Position numbers and translations under genes: made by a program. The notes beneath the pieces were generated by a model. It saw only the letters and a program-made list of their open reading frames with translations, did no database searches and was not told the DNA's origin. A stretch of DNA of 64,000 nt from Nissolia schottii (Eukaryota > Streptophyta > Magnoliopsida > Fabales > Fabaceae), in the NCBI GenBank assembly GCA_003254905.1, contig QANU01099453.1:659936-723935 (forward strand), read 5' to 3'. Of this stretch, positions 40,683 to 50,563 are shown one piece after another. Each line of letters opens with the position of its first letter. Position 1 is the stretch's first letter.

Positions 40683-41254
40683 AAAATTGAACTTTCAGTT
40701 TCAGGTAAGAAAGTGATGTTAAGTAACAAATTGGAACAAGCGAAAGAGTGAACCCTAACCCTAAGCACCGGCACAATTGGTAATTACCACGACGAAGGAG
40801 GTGTCGATGCCATCGTGCTGTAGCTCGTTGAGGATGGCGTTGCCTTGGGAATCATCAGCAACCTTGGAGATGAGCTTGGGGTTCAAGCCGAGCCGAGCAG
40901 CGCAGGTTAAGGCGTTGCCGGCATTGCCGCCTCCTTGAACCTTTAGAAATTAGGGGGAAAAAAGCTCACATGCAAATGCAAATGCAAAATGGAAAATGGA
41001 AATGTGCAAAACGAAGAGTAGTAGTAGTGGTTGGTTGGTACCTTGAAGGAGGTGGTGCGGACCTTGTCGTCGGGTTTGGGGAATGCGTCGACGGTGGCTA
41101 GGAAATCCACGGTGGTCATTCCGCAGCCGACAACGACGCCGTTTTCGGGAAGCGATGATGACATTATGACGGTGCGGCGGGATGGATTGGAATTGTTGGA
41201 ATGGAAGGGAATAATGCGATTGGATACTACAAAAGCATTCCATATTGTAGCCAT
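36521..41254 (-). CDS. PfkB-family sugar kinase, tandem copy 1, one exon not present in the assembly
   Basis: Ribokinase-like carbohydrate kinase, which would phosphorylate a sugar or nucleoside with ATP; the substrate is unknown. Exons found: 41042-41254, 40788-40940, 40590-40642, 40050-40200, 38306-38432, 38066-38163, 37542-37680, 36758-36810, 36521-36604. These join in frame to 356 residues. The PfkB signature DTTGAGDAF with its catalytic aspartate is in exon 37542-37680, and a N-terminal GCGMTTVDFLA segment begins the fold. Copy 2 has a further 111-nt exon between the counterparts of 40050-40200 and 38306-38432; here that place holds the N gap and inserted DNA, so the exon is either hidden in the gap or lost. 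The loss would keep frame but remove 37 residues. The first 31 residues, rich in Ser, Asn and Arg, have no counterpart in copy 2 and may be an organelle-targeting peptide; a second Met at residue 31 would give the shorter form. Confidence 0.85.
38661..39280. other. Assembly gap (620 N)
   Basis: Unknown bases between an AT microsatellite and a T run, both typical places for assemblies to break. The real length may differ. It lies in the intron of kinase copy 1 where an exon is expected. Confidence 0.98.
39300..39641 (+). pseudogene. C-terminal fragment of a tonoplast monosaccharide transporter (TMT/MSSP type)
   Basis: From about 39351 the plus strand encodes 96 residues ending at a normal stop, including CSEIFSTKVRDLCIAIYTL and FVFLKVPETKG, then a tail EFFVVGSKQ. 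These are the last membrane segments and the PETKG motif of MFS sugar transporters, with the ending typical of vacuolar monosaccharide transporters (MSSP/TMT). Stops upstream of 39320 show that only the end of the gene is present on this side of the gap. It is antisense to kinase copy 1 and lies in one of its introns, so it is a captured or inserted fragment, not a working gene. About 200 bp after the stop may be its former 3' untranslated region. Confidence 0.85.
39880..39990. mobile_element. One terminus of a hAT-like element
   Basis: A segment rich in alternating GAGTTTAC and GTAAACTC words ends in GAGTTTGATAACCATGA. This matches the terminal region of the element at 61455-62009 in inverted orientation. 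The opposite end is not visible and may lie in the N gap, which would put the transporter fragment inside the element. Confidence 0.65.
40651..40677. repeat. (AAT)n microsatellite in a kinase intron
   Basis: About nine AAT units in the intron between the second and third coding exons of kinase copy 1, ten bases upstream of the splice acceptor in the direction of transcription. Confidence 0.9.
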
Positions 41255-41439
41255 TGTAATGAAACACAGTTGAAGAACAGAAGAGGAGAGGGTGACCGAG
41301 TGAGACGAGACAGAAAGATGGCGATGATGATGATTACGTGTCGACTTCTGAGTTCTGAAAGAAAGTGACGTTGTGCGAGGAGAGGACTGCCCTATCTTTA
41401 CATAAGACCAACTATTTCTAGTACGCGAGCATTGACAAG

Positions 41440-41511
41440 GTCGTTGTAGTATAGTGGTGAGTATTCCCGCCTGTCACGCGGGTGACCTGGGTTCGATCCC
41501 CGGCAACGGCG
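41440..41511 (+). tRNA. tRNA-Asp (anticodon GTC)
   Basis: 72 nt that fold as a cloverleaf: acceptor stem GTCGTTG with CAACGGC (one G-U pair), anticodon stem CCCGC with GCGGG around loop CTGTCAC, and T arm CTGGG-TTCGATC-CCCGG. The discriminator base is G. The internal promoter box B GGTTCGATCCC is at 41490-41500, and five T at 41515-41519 can end polymerase III transcription. There is no intron and CCA is not encoded, as usual for nuclear tRNAs. It lies 186 bp upstream of the kinase copy 1 start codon, pointing away from it. Confidence 0.97.
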
Positions 41512-41514
41512 TCC

Positions 41515-41519
41515 TTTTT
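41515..41519 (+). terminator. Polymerase III terminator of the tRNA
   Basis: Run of five T three bases after the mature 3' end of tRNA-Asp. Confidence 0.8.
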
Positions 41520-42058
41520 CTGCTTTCAAACGTCCTTGCTTCTTTCATTTTTCTTTCTTAGATCAACATACCACAATCTCTATATATAAAAATTATAATA
41601 ATTTTTACATAATCAAATATCATATGCTTCGTGAAATCTCCCTGAGCATTCTTCACCCTTTGGTTTCTCATTATTGTACTTAAAAATGGGTACCACGCCA
41701 ACATCTAAAGATATTTTAGAGGGAAGAATGACTCTTCCTCCTTGAGGATATTAGAATTTTGAGGTAGTTTTACTTAAACTAACTAATCGATCTTTAAGAA
41801 ACTTGAGAGTAAGAGTGTATGCACAAAAGCCATGACAGAAACAATGTCTTCATGACAATGCATTGAAGAAGTTCCTTTGCTAATAAGAGTTAAAATCGGC
41901 TTACACTCACTAACTTAACTATAAAATGTACAGGTAAAATCAAGGAATATTCAGTTCAACCCCTCACTCTTCAAATGTGATGACACAAACAAGAAGCCGA
42001 TACTCCTGACAAAAGGCTTAACCGTCTGATGTCATTTTTAGTCAAACTAAAGGAAAAT

Positions 42059-45000
42059 TTACTGCATGAAGGATGCAAGCCGTGGATCAGTGCGGTGAGG
42101 AAGACCACTCCGCGCTCCTAGAGCTCTGCACTTGGCAGCCGCCTGCAATTGGCATCAAATGAATAAGCTTCTAGCAGATAAGTAAGCCATCCACACGGTA
42201 GGTTCAATGGCTTAAAAAAAATTTCCTAACTGAGTACATAATGGGCAGGCAATATTTTTTTGAGTTTAATTGCAATGCATTACTTTTGTTAAATTGTCAA
42301 CCAATCAAATCTTGACACATAAGCAAACAATAGAGTCTCTCATCCTCTACTTAAAAAGTCATGCATTAAGAATGATTTAAACAGTGTAAAAAACTTTACA
42401 CTGTCAGTGCATAGCAATTAAACTCATTTTTTTCCGTTAATAAAATTATTGCAAGAGTACTTACCACAGTAGCAGCAAAGCATAGCATTTTGTCCCTTGC
42501 AAAGTTGGCACAGATAGCTGAAAGCAATCAAAGGCAGCATATATTTCATCCACAAATTCACTTTAGAATAAAAATATAAAGAAAAGATGGAAGAGAAAAC
42601 CTTAATGATGCTGGACAAATTAATGTCAAATAAGGTAAATGAAATGGCAATCAACTCATAAATATTTAGTATGGTCCTTCAAAGGTCCCAAGGAATAGAT
42701 ATAGAACAAAGGCGTTTGATTACCATAGAGAAGAGCTCCAGCAAATGCATCTCCAGCACCAGTTGTATCAGTAAGCCTAGATGGCGGTATTTTCTCAGCT
42801 GTTCCAACATATAACCTCCCACATACCATTCCTATACCTTCTGCCCGCAATTTTGTCACTGACTGGAAATAAAGGAAAAGAACCGTGTAAGGGAAAAACG
42901 TTCACCGAAATGAATATAAGCATGAAATGTTTAGGTTACAATCCCTGGTTCTATAATTAAAACACACATGAAGTGATCCAGTGTGTCACAATTAACAGCA
43001 AGAGAACGTTTTTAGTCTATAACATGCTTTCATTAATCAATTTAGGCAATTGATTAATATTTGCTTAGTCAATTGTGCAAAACTGGAATTCACTTCAGTA
43101 ATGCCATAGTAGAGAAAACGTGTTCTGAGTTTAATTGAGATTACTGATGATATGCAGGTTGGAGTGTAGATGTTCTTATTCCTTTTCATCTCCAGGGATT
43201 CTAGTAATCTGTCCGCATCCACTTCTTCTGCGGAACGACCCTCTGCCAGACAAAAAAAAAAAAAAAAGAGAATAATAAATGTTAAATATAAAATGAGATT
43301 CAAACATCTAATTCTGACCAGCACTAGCATCTGATCACCTTTCTTCAGAACAAATCCTTCACACCCCCTCCCCCAAAACCAAAAAAGGAAGGGAAAATAA
43401 GATAAAATGGGAATCAATGTACCATCAGCAATTCTCTCAAGCATTATGCAGCCATCTTTTCCCAAAGTTACAATTACAAATTTGGTATTGGGCAACCTTA
43501 AAAGCATAGAAACAAGTGCTTTTGGAACTGTTGATGCCCCTGTCCATGCCTGTCAGTTGAGGGATAATGATTAATGATGTTTCAATCCTTAAAAACAAGG
43601 TTTCACTAAGGCAAAAGGACAAATATTTATCCAAAATTAAAAAAATGATAGCAAGCAGAAAAGGAAATATCTGTACCACTGTTACCAGAGAAGTTATATC
43701 CCTTCCCCATTCCAAAATGAATAAAAATAATTTAAGGAAAACACAGCTTATGCAAACACATATTTGACATGTAAACATATATCAATTTCAGAATTAGACC
43801 ACAAGAAAATCTTTTCCACTGACTTAATATTTTAAGCAGGAAAAATTAAAGTTACATCTGATAGACAGGTAGAATCGAAAGGTAGCCTGTTAAAATCAAA
43901 TCACCGTTTTTGAGTCAAAAAAAAGAGGGGGTTGATGAGAGAATTCTAAAATTATACCTTTTCTTATAAATAATATAACACTTCTAAAGAAAACAATTCA
44001 CTTGCCTGTGGAAAATGTGTTGCACATACAACATAGTCGGCTAATTTAATGAGATCATCTAGCCCTTCTCTCAGCCTCTCTGCATCCATTAAGATGGGTA
44101 TGTTCCTCCTAACTGCCTGTACTGGAAAATATGAGATTTTGTTTACTTCCCATCAGACTCATCCTCAATCTCCTCTACCAGGAGAACAAAATAATCAACG
44201 GAGATTAAAAGGACACTAAAAGATCAAACATGAATGTTGGGAAGCTCAAAGTGAAAAATTAGTTTAATTTTACTGATTGATAGACTAGTAATATCTATTA
44301 TACGTTGCAAATTACATTTCTTGCAATGTTGCCATTCAAATTTCTCCATCATACAAGATTTCTATATCTCATTTTCAACCATTGGTGTGATGAGTTGATA
44401 ATGTACTAATCAAAGACAATTAGCAGTGTGATGAAAGTTAGCTTTTAATTATATACAATATAGAAAGTTCTGCATGCTTGAACTCCTCTTTCTGTAGAGG
44501 CTTCAACTGGTAAATATGATTAGGCTCTTAGAATTCAAATCAGAACATCAATGTAGGTAACAACCTCATGTGCAATAACTAGAGCAGTTTCATGAAATCT
44601 CCCATCAAAAAAAACAATTCCTGCTCCACTCAATGCAGATAACAAACTTGAATCAGGAAGATCAGCTGGCACCATTGGAGGAAATCCTGGGGTATGTATA
44701 CAAGTGCGGGACTTCCTGAGAAGTTACACTGACAATTAGTCAAGCTACAATTAAAATTTTCAGCAGCTGCATTAGAAGCAAAAGCTTGAAGATCGTTCTA
44801 TTAGGAATAATGATAGAACATGGTTGCTTTATTCTTATTAAAGGAATGTACAATTTCGCCTACTCATGCAAGCACTGACTGCTGTTAAAATAACAGAGTC
44901 TCAGATTACATTGTCAAGTGTCTAAAGTTGATAATCTGAACATGAAAAACAGGAGGAAAAAACAAAATATAGTTAACAAGTTTGCAACTTTCAGTTAATT

Positions 45001-46495
45001 TCCTTTTTTCCTTATTCAAAGAAAATAAAAATGCAACACTATCCATTATCTTAAGTTCAAAGCCATCCAGATTCTCCATTAGATCCACCTAACATGTGCC
45101 GTTTTTTTCTTCTGGAATTTGGATCGTATAACTACATAATGGAGAGAGATGGTGAAGCTATACGTAAATAGTATACATAAAATTAGTTAAAACACTCACA
45201 GGAGAGAGTAAGTAAAGAACTGACTGCACTATAGATCAAATTTTCAACAAAGACAAACAAGAAAAGGAAAAAAGTGGTAGCCAAAAGAAAGGCAATAGGC
45301 CAAAAATTAACACCCCAGATTAAAAGAACTGTAAGAATGATTGTTACATTTGACTGTCAACAATGATATAAGTAAACGGTGAAGTGCCGTCCTTAGATAC
45401 CTGCAAATAACAGAGAACACATAAAATAAATAACAAATGCAAAGAGTTAAGTTTGATAATGAAATAAGAACAACGTCATATACAAGGCTTAAGCTGCAAA
45501 ATAGAATCAGCTGATGGCATGCTTAAAAATTCAAGACCCCATAAACCGAAGATACATGAAGATTCATTGCATAAACAGAACACTCAGAAAGTTACTTTAC
45601 CACCATAAAAGATGTATCTACACCATCAGCCTCAAGCTCCTCGACTGTTCCCCTGCCATGACTGTCATCAGCAACCTAATAATAATGGGGGTCAACCAGG
45701 TTTTTTGTAACACAAAAGCATCAGGTAAAAATCCATTGTTTAATTATAAATGAAAAGACTTAGAGTGTGTGTTACTGCATTCTGTTAGATTAGCTAAAAA
45801 ATACCTTCGAGATAAGCCTAGGCTTGAGGCCCAGGCGAGCAGTACATGTTAAAGCATTGGCCGCATTGCCACCTCCTTCAACCTAAAGTAAACAATGCAC
45901 GCACACACATGCATAAAAACATGGTTAGCAATCACTTAGCATTCAAGTTCAACTCATGAGAATCAATTTCTTTTTTGGTCTTTAACCAAATATATCCCAT
46001 TGACCACCGACTACATGGACTAGAGGAAGTGAAGGACCCATTTAAGGCCTCTCTCGGCATAGATTATTCCATACCTGAGGCTCAAACCCAAATCTAATGA
46101 TGGTTAAGGAATTATAGCTTCCTACCACTTCAACCAACTCATGTGCTGGAGAATCAATTAATCCCAAATAAAACTTTCTTTAAGAGTACCAAAAAAAAAG
46201 GAAACTTTTATTTTTCAAAAAGGAAAATTTGAACGATTGCAGTGAAAAAGTAAGGACCTTGAAAGAGGTGCTTCTGATTTTGTCATCTGGCTTGGGATAA
46301 GCAGCAACAGTGGCCAAGAAATCTACGGACACTGATCCACACCCCAACTGCACACTCACACACAATAAATAACAGAGCATTAGAAAAAGGCTACATTTTT
46401 TTCTTTTTTCAGATTAAAAATGAACGATAAAAATGGAACCAAAGAGAGTGAGGACGCACAACGATGGGAGTTTCGGGATTTGAATCGGAGGACAT
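42059..46495 (-). CDS. PfkB-family sugar kinase, tandem copy 2, 364 residues
   Basis: Paralogue of the kinase at 36.5-41.25 kb and complete. Coding exons: 46460-46495, 46258-46347, 45805-45882, 45601-45675, 45348-45400, 44565-44715, 44006-44116, 43423-43549, 43145-43242, 42724-42862, 42465-42517, 42059-42142. The N-terminal LGCGSVSVDFLATVAAYPKP and the sugar-binding GGGNAANALT are followed by DTTGAGDAFAGALLYG, the PfkB signature 2 with the catalytic Asp. Exon sizes from the fifth to the twelfth match copy 1 exactly (53, 151, [111], 127, 98, 139, 53, 84). The intron after exon 44006-44116 starts with GC instead of GT (CAG then GCAAGT). There is no N-terminal extension, so a cytosolic protein is likely. 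Members of this group are often labelled ketohexokinase-like; the substrate is not established by the sequence. Confidence 0.93.
45969..46148 (-). mobile_element. tRNA-derived SINE in an intron of kinase copy 2
   Basis: On the minus strand a tRNA-like head contains GTTGGTTGAAGTGGTAGG (box-A region) and GGGTTTGAGCC (box B), followed by a non-tRNA body and a short A-rich end. A perfect 11-bp target duplication GAGAATCAATT flanks it (45958-45968 and 46149-46159). It sits between the second and third coding exons, in the same direction as the gene, and resembles the plant Au family in its head; family assignment is inference. Confidence 0.87.
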
Positions 46496-46769
46496 GGTCT
46501 GTAGTGGTGAAATCTCTGCACCCAGGCCCCGTTGACTCAGCATGAAAACCAAACCAGCTCCATATCTAGGTTTACAATTTACACATGAGTAATGACTATT
46601 ACCATTTTAGGTTTTAAAAAAATGAGTTAGTGTTATAACATTATATTACTCTTTTCTAAAAGATAAACAAAAAAAAATTAATTTTTTTTATTTGATAACA
46701 GAATTAGGGTTTTAATCTCACGATTCTACACTTTAATTGAGTCTCCATAATTAATTAGTCTACCTTCAA

Positions 46770-47120
46770 TCAAACCAGGGAAATACCCCGGCGGAGGTTG
46801 GGATCGTGCGGTGGATTGGAGCGTCTGAGTGTGAGTGTGAGGAGAGAGAGAACAGAGGAAGCGATGATGACTCCGAGAATATCAGCGACGGCGTCCTTGA
46901 CGGAAGCTCCGGCGGAGCGGAAGTAGCCGAGGTGATCGGCGGCTTCTTTGGCGGCGCCGGCGAGGAGAGAGAAGGCGGACCCGAGGGGGATGGCGTGGCG
47001 GCGGAGGAAGGGGTAAGGGGAGAGTGATGCTAAGGTGTAAAAGAGAATGGTGAGGACAAAGCAGAATGCGATGTGGTACCCCTTGTCTGCCGCCAACCAC
47101 GGGTCTTTCTCCTCCTCCAT
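46770..47120 (-). CDS. Small membrane protein with YfiM/DUF2279-like motif, 116 residues
   Basis: Single-exon frame starting MEEEKDPW, 275 bp upstream of kinase copy 2 on the same strand. Hydrophobic segments at about 15-33, 42-60 and 76-98 suggest two or three membrane passes. Conserved-looking polar positions DKGYH (12-16), AAKEAADH and SVKDAVAD recall the DKxxH...KE...SxxD pattern of the bacterial YfiM/DUF2279 family, whose plant members are unstudied membrane proteins. An in-frame Met 32 codons upstream would add a Lys/Asn-rich leader; I reject it because that stretch looks like 5' untranslated sequence. Base composition is clearly GC-richer than the surroundings, as for a coding exon. 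Function unknown. Confidence 0.8.
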   Translation of the reverse strand: MEEEKDPWLAADKGYHIAFCFVLTILFYTLASLSPYPFLRRHAIPLGSAFSLLAGAAKEAADHLGYFRSAGASVKDAVADILGVIIASSVLSLLTLTLRRSNPPHDPNLRRGISLV

Positions 47121-47216
47121 TAGCTCTCCTCTTCCTTCTTTTTTCCCATTTTTCTGATTCACATTTTTTCTTTTTTTATTTTTATTTTTTCTGATTTCTT
47201 TAATTTCTTTAATCAC

Positions 47217-48548
47217 TAACTAATTACTGATTTAAATTAGAGTTTAATTAAGATTTTACATGGTCGTCGTCCAATCAATTATGACAGTGTAAATTATGAG
47301 ATTACTTGTCATCCACGGTAAAAAAATAAATAAATTTAAACGGACAACCAATCAAATTATGGAGAAAGAAGCGTTTCTCCTGTTTTTGCTAATGGCTTGT
47401 CTTTTTTTTTTTTTTTTCAGTTCCAAGCTTTATCTTCTCTCATTGTTTAGGACATTTATTCAATAAAAAAACTCATATTTAACGTTATCAAAAGTGAGAT
47501 TTCACTCAAAAATGTTTGGAACTTTATAAAAGAAAAATGTAAAAGCATAAATATTACTTATTATAAATAAAATCATTTTAAAATAATACAAGAAATTATT
47601 TGTATTTATGTGTAAATATTTAAGTAATATTTTAAACTTAAAATCACACAAATTTTTTATAGATATAAATTTTTTTATGGTCACTGTTCACAAGTAATGA
47701 TAAAAAAAAGTCATTTCTATAATTATAAATAATAATAAAAAACTAGGATGGCATGAATTACTTTGTTGGAGGTTGAAGAAATAATGTAGTTTTCAATGTG
47801 ACGTGATGCTCCACTCCTGCACGATGTGATGCAACTTCTCTTTGAGATGATTTGATGCAGTTTAAGTGAAGGGTAGCAACATGAGTGGATGAGCATAGGA
47901 TTAGAGTAAAAAAGCCAAGTGGAGGCAGTTGGAAAAAGACTCAGAACATACTATAGGGCATTAGAGTAACAAAAGCCTCAAATTTGTTTGTTGGAAAACT
48001 AGAGGAAATCTACTTTAGTTGGATTTTTACCATAAAATTGACTCAATTCATGAGCCCAAAAAAAAGAAGTAAAATAAACACTCGTTTTATAACTCAGTTA
48101 GGGTACATCATAAAATCTTTACTTTTATGACCAAAAGTGAACTTTTAAGGCTTTTATCAATATAAAACATAAAGCGTATTGTTTTTACCTCATTTTTGCT
48201 TTTGAAATGTCTTATAGTATAAAAAAAGTGTAAAAGCTTATGTTTTTGAGTTTTAAAACGAGTTTTTAACTTCCTTGCTTGGATATGTTACTTGAAACAA
48301 TAAAATATTGTGTTTTCCGTTCCCTTTCTGGTTGTTTTCGTTTCCCTTTTATTGGTGTTTCTATTCTTTTTGTAGTGTTTCTTTTGTAAGAATTTTACAA
48401 ATGACAAAGATATTAAGATCTATTGTGGAAGGAGACGTAATACATTCTTAAAACTTAATCACTTGTGTTAGTCTTCAATGTGAAAAATACTTAGACATCA
48501 ATCGTCTTTCGGCGAGAAGCAGAGCTACATATCTTCTCTTAGTTAGAC
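47217..48548. other. Intergenic stretch, nothing recognised
   Basis: AT-rich sequence with poly-T and poly-A runs; no frame or repeat could be supported. Confidence 0.5.
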
Positions 48549-48826
48549 AGCATTTGGTAAACATCCTGATACATAAAATACAGAGACGCAAGGATAGTAG
48601 AAACACGTCTTTGCATCCATCAATTTTAAAGGTACGGCAGAGACACGTCCTTTGAGTCTCAAACATCTCTTTTGTATTTTTCTTTTTTAGATGTATAAAA
48701 ATTAGTTGAAAAATTATCCTAAGACAAAAGTAATTTTAAGTTTTATGTTTCTATCTCCTTCTCCAAACATGTTTCTGTCTCTATTGTCTCCGTATTTTCT
48801 GTCCCGAGACGCTTACCAAACACTTA
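48549..48826. mobile_element. Probable MITE with inverted ends, about 278 bp
   Basis: Left end AGCATTTGGTAAAC and the inverted right end AGTGTTTGGTAAGC match, and the similarity continues inwards for about 40-60 bp (ACAGAAAATACGGAGAC-like words). No clean target duplication could be read, so the exact limits are approximate. Confidence 0.6.
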
Positions 48827-50216
48827 AAGATTAGAACGTATTTGTTTCTTATTAACGATAAATCTTAAGTATATTTTTTTAAATTGTAAATGCCACTAAA
48901 CTTCTTTATGAATTAAATTTTGTTGTTCTCCTAAAAAAAATAAGAGAAAATTAATTATTTTTACTTATATGATAAGATTTAATTTATTGTGTAAGAAAAT
49001 TTTACACTAATAATAGATACCAATTATTCTCTCCCTTTCCCTCTCTTTGCATATATGAATATAATAAATACAAAAATAAATGAACGTCGGCAAACCCTGA
49101 CATATCGCCTTTATCTGGGCATAAACGGAAGTAAAAATGAGTTGTTACTTAAAAAAAATTAGGGTAAATAGTAATTTATTCTTTTATATTATATTGGATG
49201 TACACTTAATTATTAATGTTTAAAAGTGGGTAATTCAACACCTTAAAATTTTTAATATGTTAAAATAATTCATTCATAAACAAAATTGTCCTTTTAAATA
49301 AATGATTAATATCTAAGTTAGCTCCTAAAAGATGTCTCACAGTCATATGCTATTGTTAATGAGTGAAAGTGGAACAAATATTTCATCATGTTATGTTTAT
49401 CATTTTATGATTGAAAACACGAAAGAAAAAGATAAATTGTGGATTTAATTTTTCATTTTGAGCCATTAAAATTGATTCTAACATGTTAAAAGTAAATATT
49501 TTTTACTTCTCTAATCAGCCATAATCAACTTTAGCACTCTCTCACACAGAGTCCAAAAGCGCAAAAAAAAAAAAAAGAAGAAACAAACTAGGATTCTGTT
49601 GAGTCAAAATACTTTTGTTAGATTTTAGAGGAGTAAATTTATGAGATGACATTGATTATTGATGCCACTCCACAAGGTCACAAAAGGCAAGGGGGACTGA
49701 CTAAAATTTCTCATTAACCAGTAACTAAGTTACCAAGTGTACCAACTCCCCTTCTTATTTTGTTAAACGAAAATTGTATGTCAATAAGCGCCATTTAATA
49801 AATTCAATGAGTTTGTTGTCGAGTTTTGTTTTTCGAGGATATGGTTTCCTACATGACATATAATTGAAAATTTCCTTGCATTTTAGGTTCTAAATTTTTT
49901 TATAAACCCTAAATTAATTTTTGGAAGAAAAAAGTGCCAATAAATACCAATTATATTAATATTTTTCAAGAATTATATGTTTAATAAATTAATGCTTAGT
50001 ATTATTAATATTTATGATTCTTAAAAATTATGTTCAGAATCTTCCTTTGACTAATATAAACCAACTAAGGCTTGATATAGTAGTATAAAGGATTAGCTCA
50101 CGACTATATGGCAAACCCTTTTTTGGATCTTGGTTGAGACCGATGTAACGGTAGCTATATTTTTAGAAATAAACGTGAAATTTTGAGTAATGGAAAGACA
50201 TAACTCATGAACATCC

Positions 50217-50431
50217 TGTTACACGTACACCAAAAAATATACACCATACATACACCCTATACTTATATACATAAAGTTTGTGTTTTAATGTTTGTAATGG
50301 TTGTGCACTTAATTAAGTATAATTGAGAATATCATCTATAAGTTTGTAATGTTTGTGCACTCATGAGAATAAAGTTTGTGCATTATTAATGGTGTATGCA
50401 TGGGGGTATAAAATTGGGTGTACATGTAGCA
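50217..50431. mobile_element. Probable MITE with about 40-bp inverted ends
   Basis: The left end (TGTTACACGTACACC) is an inverted relative of the right end (GGGTGTACATGTAGCA), and both carry ATACACC/GGTGTAT words further in. Internal copies of AAGTTTGT and TTTGTGCA words repeat several times. Target duplication not seen. Confidence 0.55.
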
Positions 50432-50443
50432 TTTTTGCTTATT

Positions 50444-50532
50444 AATTTACGCACTTTAATAAATGACACTTAACATTTTACTTCTTATTTTCTCTCTTAA
50501 AATGTTAAGTGTCATTCATAAGTTGATAAATT
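50444..50532. repeat. Short inverted repeat (hairpin), arms about 36 bp
   Basis: The inner about 20 bp of each arm are perfectly complementary (AATGACACTTAACATTTTA against its reverse complement), the outer part is imperfect, and the loop is about 16 nt. It may be a tiny Stowaway-like MITE. It lies just left of the solo LTR. Confidence 0.8.
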
Positions 50533-50563
50533 AGATCTCCCAAATAATTTTTGACTGCAATTG

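Noticed and set aside
40748..40765. CCCTAACCCTAA telomere-like word
   Set aside because: Only about two units in a kinase intron, so chance or a short relic, not an interstitial telomere.
46806..47027. Plus-strand 73-codon frame
   Set aside because: Antisense shadow of the small membrane-protein gene, whose GC-rich codons keep the other strand open.
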